From: Varroa destructor
Taxonomy: Eukaryota; Arthropoda; Arachnida; Mesostigmata; Varroidae
NCBI RefSeq assembly: GCF_002443255.2
Contig: NW_019211455.1
Coordinates: 40,033,449-40,097,448, forward strand
Length of the DNA stretch: 64,000 nt
Reading direction: 5' to 3'
Shown: positions 30,521 to 43,626 of the stretch, in pieces
Layout of the letters: each line of letters opens with the position of its first letter
How positions within the stretch are numbered: position 1 is the first letter of the stretch
Notes under the pieces: model-generated
What the model was told of the DNA's origin: nothing
What the model saw: the letters and a program-made list of their open reading frames with translations, nothing else
Database searches by the model: none
Made by a program: the position numbers and the translations under genes

Positions 30521-31599
30521 ATGGTGGTTATTGCTCCATTAAATGCCCCGCAAAACCTGAGAAGCCATTTAAGTAGAAGTTTGGACGAAGCACTACGAGC
30601 ACAGACGTCTCACGTAAGTTTCCTTGCTGTAGCGATCATTTTACCAAGTGGTTAACAATTGAGTGGCTCAATAGAACGTTGCACGTTGACGCTCTGGCGT
30701 CTCAGCGCAGGCGGATGATATCGGCAAAGCTATTAGATGATTCTACTTGGACACTTGCATAACAAAGGCCAGTGAATAGGTACATTGCAAACGGCTGTGT
30801 CGAAGCCTCCCTCCGAAGAAAAGTTGGTGGGGTGTTCGTAGGGGAACTTGCTCTTCTATTTGTATTGCCAATGTTTCACAATATTAGCGTGTCAGGATCA
30901 CATGAGCCAGAGAGGTACAAGATATAGGACGCAGCCACATCCCTATTTTTCAGCATCTTGCCCACTTCTGCCACTGGTCTACATCGGTTGAGCAGATTCA
31001 CTCGAACTTTCTGTTGTTCTTGCTTCTATCAAAAAGCTGCGGGGAGGATAGGGGCGTCTTTTTCTGGCAAGAAAGGTTGACCGTAAGAGCGGAGGATGGC
31101 TGATCTGCATATGAGAGTATAGCCGATGGGCGTATATGTCAGGTGTTGGTCGCTTGGGGATGGGGAGGGAAAGGCATCCATAGTAGAAAGCATGCCACAA
31201 CTATAATGCGAAATGCCATGTACATAAAAAATAAAAAAGAAAATAAGCCATTTGAGATGCCCCCTGTGCTATGATCTATGGTCCTTTTATCAGTGTATCC
31301 TTCATGATTCATACTCGTTCTGCTATGATACCGGAATTTCTTATGAGATACAGTTATCACAAGAACAGCTGGCCGGTTTTTCTCCCGAGTTGTCCCTACC
31401 GGCTGTGAAACGTGCTGCAACCTACGTGTCCTTACATCATTCGCATATTCTTAGAAGTTTGGGATTCACGTGGAACCCCAAAGCCAAATACTTTGTTGTT
31501 CGATATTACTGTCCCCCGCAGATGTCCTATGCTCCTGAGTCCCAAAGCGTTTCGAATCCGACAGAACCTGAGTCAACCAGTTCAAAGAAAAATGCGTAA
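30521..31599 (+). CDS. Best-supported gene model: three exons, unknown 175-residue protein
   Basis: Exon 1 is 30521-30613 (31 codons, MVVIAPLNAPQNLRSHLSRS at the start) and ends cac|gtaagtttcc. Exon 2 is 30954-31082 (43 codons) between catccctatttttcag and gacc|gtaaga and includes EQIHSNFLLFLLLSKSCG. Exon 3 is 31294-31599 (101 codons and stop) after ggtccttttatcag and includes LSQEQLAGFSPELSLPAVKR and ILRSLGFTWNPKAKYF. All joins are in phase 0 and the frame is open throughout. Introns are 340 and 211 bp. An in-frame TAG directly precedes the ATG. The N-terminus is rich in Ala, Arg, Ser and Leu with few acids, which could suit a mitochondrial presequence; the C-terminus is a polar Ser/Glu/Lys tail. 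I do not recognise the family. No AATAAA is seen just downstream. Confidence 0.55.
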
Positions 31600-32306
31600 C
31601 ATATCACGATGTCATAACACAGCAGAACTTCTGTAGAATGGAAAGTATCAAGAGAACGCCAGATACCGTGCCTCTTGCTTTCGTTTGGAGGTTTGGATTA
31701 ATAGTGCTCGTCCCTGACTGTTAGAAATATTTACCAGTACATATTTTAACTGCGCTTTTACATGGTCAAGTATGTCGATCTATAAGAATTGGAGAAGGAT
31801 ATACGCAATGTAAGAGGGTGAGCTGTCCTTCCTGTCAAGCTAGGAACTTGGCAAATGTGAAAGTCATGCAACATTTTCCATTAGGCAAAAAAAAAAAGTA
31901 GCCGATGGTAAGTAGAATAATGCTGCTGATGTTACAAATTTTAGCTATCTTTACTGTCGTTTTTTTGATACAAGGGTGATTTTCAACTAAGGAGTGCTGC
32001 GTCAATCAAGTGTTGTCTACAAGCGCGATTGTTATGACAAGAAAGCTGTTGATTGTTTCTGCATATTCAGTCAAAACCACGCGTTTCTTCTGCTTCATAA
32101 GGCGTGTCTGGAGAACGAAAACACAAAGACCCTGGAGCCAGCTTAATTCTATCTCATTGTACTGGCTTTTTATGTTTAGCAAAAGGAGTAAAAATCTATG
32201 TGACAGCTTTTCTGAAATAAATTCTTTGACACGTTTCTTTGTCTAAATTATCTAGTCCCACAACAATCACCATTGCATCGAAGTTATGCGTTGTCCCTTG
32301 CTTCAG
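31600..32306. other. Spacer, no gene recognised
   Basis: A 12-base A run at about 31888 and a 78-codon frame at 32010-32246 without start or splice support are all that is visible. Confidence 0.45.
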
Positions 32307-32438
32307 GTGAGGAACCAAATAGGTTGTCGGACATCTAGAGTTTCCGTGTCCTATTATATACTGTACTTGAAAAACTGTGAACAGGCATTAGTCGTCTATG
32401 GCCTACATTGTTGCTTAAAGGTGGGTTGCATCGTCTGA
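32307..32438 (+). CDS. Candidate exon, unknown protein
   Basis: The site gttgtcccttgcttcag|GTGAGG can be read as an acceptor (exon from 32307) or as a donor. As an acceptor it opens 43 phase-0 codons (VRNQIGCRTSRVSVSYYILY) to a stop at 32436-32438, with a donor-like aag|gtgggt inside. It lies about 700 bp after the best gene model on the same strand. No family is recognised. Confidence 0.22.
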   Translation: MRNQIGCRTSRVSVSYYILYLKNCEQALVVYGLHCCLKVGCIV

Positions 32439-33225
32439 ACATTTCTTGAAGGCTTCTCAATTGTGCTGTGAAGCCTTTGAGACTTAATTTTGTTATTAGC
32501 CCTAACGGTTATGGGACCTCAAACATACGGGTCTGTTTGGATGATATCTGCACAACTTTGGAGCTACGGTACGGTTGACTTAATAATGCCAACGGATGTT
32601 AGCTTACATAAACACTTAGCCGGGCAGTGAACCTATTGGAGTACATTTGGTCTGTACGGTATATATACATGATGCACAGTGTGCGTACTAGTTCAATGGA
32701 GAGTCGGTGGCCTACATTATAGCACTGGAGAAAGCTGAACACTTATTTCGCAGGAGCCCACAAAATTAAAAACACTTATGCGAACACAACGTGATCTATT
32801 TCTAACACATCTATTCTAATATATATTTTCTAGACAAGGTAAAAAAAAAAAAAGTACAATTGAATACAAAACAAGATGTACAGAGTAAACTGTATCATAT
32901 ACTGGTTGATCCCAACTGAATATTATACAATGCATCTCACACTACACGTGGATCTCTCGGCGCGGCTATTACCCATTAATGTATATATATATATATATAT
33001 AATGTATATATACTAATTTTTTTCCCTATGGCACATGAATGAAATTGTTTCTGGCGACTGTAAAAGTGTTTTTAAAAAAAAAAAATAGTCAAACATTGCC
33101 TCAAAAAATCAAATGGTATAAATACTAATTACAATCACATTGTTAGAAACGCACCCATATAAAAGGTTCTGTTATCTTTATCCACCACTATTTCGAGCAT
33201 TTTATGATATCACAATGTATATAGA
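32439..33225. other. AT-rich spacer
   Basis: It holds a run of 13 A near 32841, (TA)10 at 32982-33001, a run of about 12 A near 33074 and a TATAAAAGG string at 33159-33167. No gene is recognised. Confidence 0.55.
32982..33001. repeat. (TA)10 microsatellite
   Basis: Twenty bases of alternating T and A, followed by the similar motif aatgtatatata. Confidence 0.95.
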
Positions 33226-33441
33226 ATGTATAAAGCTAATCAGCCAGTACAGCATGTGTCAATAGTCCACGCGCACTATAAAAGCATTTTTTCTCTATTG
33301 CATTTTTGCATATTTTACGGACATACAAACACATTATTCCATATGCAAGTTGTGCTACCACATAATTCTTATTTGCATCTTCTAATCGATCTTCAAACTG
33401 CATACAAAACAATAAATTGTGATCGCTCTTATAGTCTTTAG
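33226..33441 (+). pseudogene. Non-LTR retrotransposon reverse-transcriptase fragment (decayed)
   Basis: The 71-codon frame ends with YLHLLIDLQTAYKTINCD, which lines up with reverse-transcriptase motif A of RTE/R1-type non-LTR elements (LFIDF..AYD.I.R): the first catalytic Asp is present, but the second Asp of AYD is Lys and one Phe is missing. Twelve residues before it, LFHMQVVL matches the conserved IF.LRQIL block, and GHTNT sits where GRST is expected. No motif B or YADD box follows; a stop comes at 33439-33441. The TATAAAAGC at 33277-33285 and the gtaagt at the end are therefore probably incidental. It is a short, dead copy with no sign of LTRs. Confidence 0.5.
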
Positions 33442-34277
33442 TAAGTGGTGGCTAGACTCTTTGCAGGCTGTCTTCTCTTAAAATGCTAAACACCTGAAGA
33501 ATGGGTATTGGCAATATGGTCGATACCAGGGGCAAACAATCGACTCTCGTACGTTTCTAAAGACTGGGCGGCTCCAAGCTGGTAGTGTTGGTCAGTATTA
33601 GTTCTTTGTGTACACTCCCATTTTACCCTCGCCGACTTCCCCAAATACGTGCCTTGGACCCTAGCCCTTAAAATGCCCCGATGAGCTTATTTTCCTGAGC
33701 ATAGCTCTGTTAAGGCAACGTTACTTCTTTGGCAACTCTATTTGAACGATGGTTGCTGATTGCCACAGTCGATAGCAAACAGCCATATTTGCTAGCTAAA
33801 TTGGCCTCGCGGCATCGCGTGACTGACAACTTCAGATCTCTCACGTACGTACGTTCCATGGAATACTGTGTATTGTGCACAGAAGGGTGTCAGGTAGAGG
33901 TGGACGCCCTACCTTCGTAGCATAGCAGCACAAGCACCATAAACTTATTATAACGTCATCAGCATTCAACAACGCCATCGACAGACAACAACAGCAGAAG
34001 CTGAAAATAGAGACGCAGTAACGATGAAGGGCGTGAGATCGTGGTGCGTAGTACATTGTTAGCAGTAATAGTGACGACGTATCGAGAGTGGCCACTTGAA
34101 AAACAGATCAAAGCAGCCCGGTAAGGCAGAGTAGAGTAGAAAAGGCTAGGAAACGATTGTCGTCTCCAAAGGCTCAACGTCCTGGGATTTAGTGGGAGAG
34201 TTGGGCATTTTTGTTCATCGATTTTTGCTAAAGAAAAAAAAACAAACTTGATAGTGAGTTTGTATTTTCTTTTCTAG
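33442..34277. other. Spacer, no gene recognised
   Basis: Frames on the + strand (33729-33920) and the minus strand (33841-34177) overlap and have no support. I looked for continuation of the reverse-transcriptase relic in all three + frames and found nothing convincing. Confidence 0.4.
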
Positions 34278-34353
34278 ATCGAAACGCAGGTTGTAGAGGA
34301 GCGCTCCACCTTGTAGGGAATACATCCTTGCATCGTATATATCAGCTCTTGTG
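34278..34353 (+). CDS. Candidate internal exon with strong sites at both ends
   Basis: A very strong acceptor (gtttgtattttcttttctag, AG at 34276-34277) and a good donor (cttgtg|gtaagc, GT at 34354) bound 76 bp. Only one frame is open across it (RNAGCRGALHLVGNTSLHR), entering with two bases of a split codon and leaving in phase 2. No partner exon in the right phase was identified and no family is recognised. Confidence 0.35.
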
Positions 34354-34694
34354 GTAAGCTACAGCTAGCGCAAAATGCTGTACTTTACGAGAAAACGTTT
34401 AGCGGAAGTGAGCCACTGGTAGGAATGCAATAACATTAAAAGCAGATGTCGCACCTGATGGTATCTCGAAGTCCTTTGCCGAAAGGAGTTGCCAGGGATC
34501 TTCCGAGACGGCCGAGTTCTCAGACTATCCCTTACCATCATTTTTGCTGCCCATTTCCCTTAAACCTTTTATGACCCCTTGTCGCGCCGCCCACGGATAG
34601 GCTGTTTGCGACCGGTAACCCGTACCGAGTTGACGCCAAATTCTACTGCTGTCACGCAGCTGCTGCCCCAAGTTAAACCCCTTTTCTACTTCAG

Positions 34695-34864
34695 GAGCAG
34701 CCTATAGCCGACATTCGCCTAGCTGTCGGCCTATCGGCCCGTCGTTCTTTCTGGAAGTCCCGCTTTGTCTCAACCTAATCTGCGGGCGTCTCCTAAATGG
34801 ATCCGCAAGGCCTAGTAGTACTGGTATCATGGCGGCTGCACGCCAGAAGCTTCGTTGCATTTAA
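34695..34864 (+). CDS. Candidate terminal exon
   Basis: The acceptor aaaccccttttctacttcag (AG at 34693-34694) is followed by a frame open for 55 codons to a stop (SRHSPSCRPIGPSFFLEVPL near its start). Another frame runs 27 codons. Phase does not fit a direct join to the exon at 34278-34353. No family is recognised. Confidence 0.25.
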
Positions 34865-35051
34865 TTTCCCGCTCGACCACTGCGGTAAGTCAGCTACTAC
34901 GACCGCCATTGAATGAAGCCTTCGCGTTTGTCGCAGCAGTGGAGAGCCATACCGTGGGAAAGCACAAAGGTAAATGAGCGAAAGAGAAGTACTGGCCAAG
35001 GCGGAGCACTGGATAGCGGACTCCGGTTCGGTCCTGTGAGTTCAACGTTAT

Positions 35052-35324
35052 TTGCTGTCGGCAGCCATGTTGACTGCTCTGAGTCAGCTCAGCAGGTGTA
35101 TCTACGATAGCGGTATGCACACGTGTAAGACACTGCGCACACGGGTACAGGGTCCACGGCTCCTATTCTGCTATGAGAAAGAAGTACCTGCGAAGTTGGT
35201 GCGGCATCTTACCGATGGCCTTACTGCGTTGTATCGTTTGGCTCGCCGTCAGCTGACGCAGGCCGACAATCGGCCGCAGCGGGTCGCCCACTCAACCAAT
35301 CGACAAATTAATAGGCCACCATAA
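35052..35324 (+). CDS. Candidate open frame with acceptor inside
   Basis: A frame of 90 codons on the + strand. An acceptor-like site (tatttgctgtcggcag, AG near 35065) would start the exon just before an ATG (MLTALSQLSRCIYDSG). The protein is basic with many Arg and Leu. A further frame at 35329-35523 (ending LGIAIRIVEGN) follows. No family is recognised. Confidence 0.2.
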   Translation: MLSAAMLTALSQLSRCIYDSGMHTCKTLRTRVQGPRLLFCYEKEVPAKLVRHLTDGLTALYRLARRQLTQADNRPQRVAHSTNRQINRPP

Positions 35325-35524
35325 GCGCTTGTTGCAATTTGCATTCGTATCACCTCCAAATTGGGACAGACCTAAACCCTGCACTACTTTGTACACCGCT
35401 GATTGCCGGCTTCGGCTGTCCATGCAAAAGTTGTCAGTGTCCAGTTCGGCTCTCGGAGAAGGAATCGTAGAACAAATGCAAAATGATCTCGGGATAGCGA
35501 TCCGAATCGTAGAGGGAAATTAGA

Positions 35525-36958
35525 GATGACAAAAATGAACTTAAGTAGCTCTTAGGTAAGTACAGTTTCTGGAAATACGCAGCATTGACGCTTATCTGGC
35601 ATCGGGCCTCCAGAAAGGCGTGTTCCCACCTGCAGCTGTGTGCCGGCCAACGTTAGGTCGTTTACGTGATGGTGAGCACTAATCTTTCCGGTCACCCACG
35701 GAACGATCCGTCTAGTTCTGCTAAACAGCCAGGCAGTCGAATGTGTAGAAACTGTGATTGACTGAAGACGGAAAGGGGATTCGTACGTTTGTGCGATTCA
35801 CTGACATTACCAGTTGATATTGCAATTGATCATTGACACAATTAACTAGATGGACATTCAGAACGCGCAGGTACGCTGTTGCGATCAGCAAACGGACCTC
35901 TTCAGAACAGTGTAACATATATTTTGTTAATTGTTTATTAAATTTCGCTAAAATATATACACACATTTGGCAGTTTTTACAATATATATATATATATATA
36001 CTGTTATGTGGACTGCGTCGAATACTAAGAAATCAGAACGTCCATACTCGTTATGCAGTGAACTAGATCACTTAATTAAAGCCTTGATCTATGCTAACAA
36101 TACCGCTCTTATACATTTATAATAAGTCACTTATTTGGTTCAAGTGCTACCACACCACATGTCCACTGATTTTATCCGCATTTTCTATACGAAGGCCCTT
36201 TTGTGAACTTCGTTGTGTAATGTGTTCGTATAATATAAACACAGTTGAACATAAAAAATGGCATGATAATGATGATGTCTCTAGGGCTATTGGAAGAACG
36301 CTCCTTCTCTGATTGGCTTTCCTAACCAAGCTTTCATGTTCAGGATAATTATCTTATACTTAATATTATAGCTATACAGCTCTTGCTATCTCAAGGCTGT
36401 TGAAAATGTACTTACGGCTATACCTATGAAATACGGCAGTGTTCTTAGGTTCGTGTAAGGTGAGAAAGCACGCACTAGCTAGAGGCGGTCTTGCCATGTA
36501 ACGAGAAAAAATATTAAGCAAATTAAAAATCATTTTGTAATTTTCGTTACGAAAAACTGACCTCCAAAGCTTCTCTCGCATGTATGTGCTCGTCTTTTCA
36601 CTTTGAGGATTGTTGAATAGCGATAGGAGTATGTATTTTTTTCATAGGATCTTTTATACATATATACAGTGTGCGGCATCTACGCAAATACGGGCTAGTT
36701 AGTACATTAGAGAGCAGGTTGTGGCGTGACTTTAATTAGCAGAGCTGAAAGATGGGCTAGATATTAACTGGAGGATATATGGGGCAATCTAAACGAAAGT
36801 GAATCTTACCGAGCAGAATGTAGTAAGCACTTGATTTAGCTGTTTCTCAAACGCGTATTCTCATATGAGGCATTTTAGCTTTACAGGGTAGAAGCATGTT
36901 CCTTACTAAAACATACTTGTATTTCATATGCGAAACTAAAGAGGCCCTATGCTTTCAG
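35525..36958. other. Spacer, no gene recognised
   Basis: A strong donor-like ttag|gtaagtac near 35556 has no convincing exon before it. A (TA)n tract lies at 35982-36000. TATAAAAG occurs on the minus strand near 36648-36655. No repeats or RNA genes were recognised. Confidence 0.45.
35982..36000. repeat. (AT)n microsatellite, 19 bp
   Basis: Nineteen bases of alternating A and T ending at the line break before ctgttatg. Confidence 0.95.
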
Positions 36959-37092
36959 CTAACTTTCCTGGTACAGAAAACCCGGTGACAGGCAAAGAAT
37001 TTATTGCATCTTATCTGCCAGCTCAGCATCCATTGACCTTGTTATCTCTTTTTGATTTTTGTTCCATTCTGGCTCTTCTCAGGATGTTCTGA
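36959..37092 (+). CDS. Candidate terminal exon
   Basis: A good acceptor (gaggccctatgctttcag, AG at 36957-36958) is followed by a frame open for 43 codons (NFPGTENPVTGKEFIASYLP) with a hydrophobic C-terminal part (LTLLSLFDFCSILALL) and a stop at 37090-37092. The exon would start with two bases of a split codon. No family or partner exon was found. Confidence 0.27.
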
Positions 37093-38597
37093 GATATCTC
37101 TGTATCGTATTATATTTTCTTAGAAGCAAGGCAGCCGTTAATATTGCTCCTGGCGTTTGTGCCATGACACGACAAAGTTCGCCTTGTACAGCATACTTCT
37201 AGCCCACAGCGGAGATTACTCAGAAAGAGGACACATTCACTATGGCCTCATACTGACCTGATGGACCGACGAACGCAGCGTGTACCCTGATCCTTGCACC
37301 CCTCGATAGAGGTCGACGAGTCGATAGCAGTACCGATGTGTACTGGCGAACGAAGACTTACTCTTATTCTTTTTGCCTCGCTGGTCTTCGCCCCAAAACC
37401 CCCTATCCCGGGAACGCCTATAGAATTCCTCTCTCAAGAGAGCTACTCTGAGAGAATATTCTATTGTTCAGTTTAATAATAATGATCGAAAAGAGGCCAC
37501 ACATGAGAGACAACCGCTTCGAGTCGATCGAGCGTCATGTGTCTCTTGAGTTAACGACGCCCACAACGAAAACTAGCAAGAACGATAGTCAATACTGGCT
37601 GTACACGGCAATGTATTTTTCTTGTTTCGGCTAATCAAAATATAGTGTAATGTCTATATCGAAATATTAGAATGGCGGAAATGAGAGACGGGAGACAACA
37701 GGAGATATTGGAAGTTCTTGTTGATAAGAGACGGTTGTCGCCGACATCCTTTCCAAGGATGACACCGAGGAGACGTGTAACGGGTGCTAAATAAATAAGC
37801 GATACCAGCGACAACGAGGATAAAAGATGACGAGAATAGATGCTGGCGTTTAAGATTGAACTTAAATCAGTCTCTATATGGGAGTCAGTTAATTTCTCTT
37901 TGTTTCTAGCATTTTATCGTTTTCTGGCAGAGCTTCTTGTGTAATAATGGTATGTGGAAGGGCTGAGTGAGAAATTTAGTGGGGGTGCCCGGTTTTTTCA
38001 AATTTCCTTGAACCACTGATGGTGCGTACATTGCCGTTAGAACCAAGAATTGCAACAAGTTCTTATCTGTGGCTTATCTTAATTGTGTTTCCAATAACAC
38101 ACGTTTAGACAAATTGCATTGAACGCCGCGTGCGAGAGATTTCGAGCCGACACAATGCCATTTGTCGCTGCTCATTTAGCATGGAAACGACCATCAACTT
38201 CAACCTGTCAATCAGAAGCTTTTAACACATAGATCTTATATATACGTATATATAGGGTACATAGACTTACAACTGGAAAAGAGTGAAATAAAGGGTAAAG
38301 GAAAATTTAAGCTTATGGTTGTAAAAAAAGCAGGCCTACACATCAGACTTTCCCTAACTTCTAGATTTAAGTTTTTTTTTGAATTTTTACTACTATTGAA
38401 AATTAATTAAAAAAAAATATATATAAAAATTAAATACTAATTAAAAAATTTGATCTTTTCGTGAGATTTTACGATTTGTATGATTTAGGTAGACGGGGTC
38501 ACTATTGAACATAAATGCATCTATTTTTCAATTATTTCACTTTCAACTCCGTTTTGTATTCTTATTGTATCAGCTATTTTCTTTTAATTTTTCACAG
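37093..38597. other. Spacer with a possible 40-bp exon
   Basis: At 37910-37949 a very strong acceptor (atttctctttgtttctag) and a fair donor (aatg|gtatgt) bound a 40-bp segment open in two frames. The region 38340-38450 is AT-rich with long A and T runs. A minus-strand frame at 37240-37437 is unsupported. Confidence 0.4.
38237..38254. repeat. 18-bp perfect palindrome
   Basis: Four TA units, CG, four TA units: TATATATACGTATATATA. A 16-bp version of the same palindrome lies at 44833-44848. Confidence 0.9.
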
Positions 38598-38689
38598 AGA
38601 AGTCGAAAACAAAATATACGCAGACATTTTGTTTCGATGATAGAATTTCCAATGAAATTAAGGTTGTACCTTTATCGTTAAACCATTAA
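38598..38689 (+). CDS. Candidate short terminal exon
   Basis: One of the strongest acceptors (cagctattttcttttaatttttcacag, AG at 38596-38597) is followed by two basic open frames of 27 and 29 codons (RSRKQNIRRHFVSMIEF and KSKTKYTQTFCFDDRISN). No upstream exon was matched and no family is recognised. Confidence 0.22.
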
Positions 38690-42360
<3,671 letters not shown>

Positions 42361-42446
42361 TACATCAGTCACCAGTCATGAATAATTGTGAAGACTACAG
42401 TTTGAGCATAGGAACCAGTTTAGCAAATTTGACTATTCATTGTTGT
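42361..42446. repeat. Diverged repeat, copy A
   Basis: The segment starting tacatcagtcaccagtcatg aligns over about 70 bp with copy B at 42784, at roughly three-quarters identity with small gaps. The shared core includes ataatt, actaca, agcata, ccag and caaa in the same order. The similarity extends weakly about 40 bp upstream in both copies. It is an old duplication or two copies of an unknown interspersed repeat. Confidence 0.6.
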
Positions 42447-42783
42447 TTGCTTGTTGTTACCTCAGTAAGAAATCATTCGTCCTTTGGGGAAGAACTGAGC
42501 CTTAAGCTTTAACCTGATGACCAGTCATACTGATAATATCATTTCTACCTGGCTTGCAGGGCGGACCGACTTGATGCAGTGTCGCGGACTAAATGACCTT
42601 TCCATGGTACGAAGCGTAGTACATGGACACTGTGTATGATTGATGTGAGCCGCTAAAACTACATTGAGATGAGATCTTAAATCCTAGTGGTTAGCTCTAC
42701 TGTGATGCACGCAGACTGTTTATTAAATAAATACACGGAATTCGGGTTGGTTTTATCAACAAAGCTCTTTTGTGATTTCTGGG

Positions 42784-42880
42784 TACATTAGTCGGCAGTC
42801 CTGTATAATTTTAAGTACTACAATTATAAGCATAAGGGCCAGCTTACCAAACACGAACAGTTCAACTTTTCATTGAAATT
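42784..42880. repeat. Diverged repeat, copy B
   Basis: This partner of the segment at 42361-42446 lies about 420 bp downstream in the same orientation. Upstream of copy B, positions 42684-42705 (cctagtggttagctctactg) resemble a tRNA A-box region, which may indicate that the repeat has a tRNA-derived head. Confidence 0.6.
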
Positions 42881-43386
42881 GTTAGCTTAACGAGAGAGCG
42901 TTCATTATCTGAGTATGTTGAAGCCATCAAGTTTATCAATGGGGTATTTGCATTTATCTGTATTGCCAATCGGGATCGGTTAGATTTAAGGTAAAAAGTG
43001 AAGTAAATAAGGTAATTTACGAAAAATTTGACTATATAAATACCCCCGTTATCCTTAAAATATCGTCATCAAACACATTGTATTATTTTTCAGTAGTCGC
43101 AATGTAGAACTTGGAAGTATTATTTTGTTACAAAGAATACGTGGGGTGAGAAGTCCTGCTCTTCTTCTTGATTTGTCCGGTGCAGGCCTTTGTATGAAAT
43201 GAGAACATTTTTCAAATCTTCTATCCTATTTTTAACTGTCGAGCCGAATTTTGTCAGCAACACGGACTTAAATCCATTCAAGGCCAGGCGGCTCCTCTGA
43301 GGTGTTTGTCAATCTGTAAAACAGGACTCATCTCTGTTTGACTGCTGAAACTTGGAGCTTCGCAAAAGCTTTTAGTTACAGCTAGC

Positions 43387-43626
43387 GTGGATCCTCCAGT
43401 ACAGGTTTGTATTTTTTGCCGTCTCTCAATCGTCTGTTGCGGGACTTCGATCGATAGGCTCACCAAGGACCGTAGCAGCAGCGGCGGCGGCGGCAACAGC
43501 TCAAGAGCCACTAGCTGGTCCGATGGATCGTTGATCGAAGCGGCGCACGAAGAAGGGTGCGTCATACAAAAAAAAAGTATCTGCGGCGAAAATAAACGTA
43601 GTGGCATTCAAGTGAGAAAGATATAG
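43387..43626 (+). CDS. Candidate exon with Ser/Gly repeat
   Basis: The frame is open for 79 codons. A possible acceptor (cgatcgatag, ending near 43457) starts LTKDRSSSGGGGNSSRATSW, where a short AGC/GGC repeat encodes Ser3-Gly4, followed by DGSLIEAAHEEG. A good donor (attcaa|gtgaga, GT near 43611) would end the exon before the frame's stop. Ser/Gly homopolymer runs of this kind are common in arthropod proteins. No domain is recognised. Frames on the minus strand overlap. Confidence 0.27.
   Translation: MDPPVQVCIFCRLSIVCCGTSIDRLTKDRSSSGGGGNSSRATSWSDGSLIEAAHEEGCVIQKKSICGENKRSGIQVRKI

Noticed and set aside
33159..33285. Two TATAAAAG boxes about 118 bp apart with an ATG frame ending at gtaagt, read first as a promoter and first exon
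   Set aside because: The frame is better explained as a decayed reverse-transcriptase fragment, so the TATA and donor strings are probably incidental.
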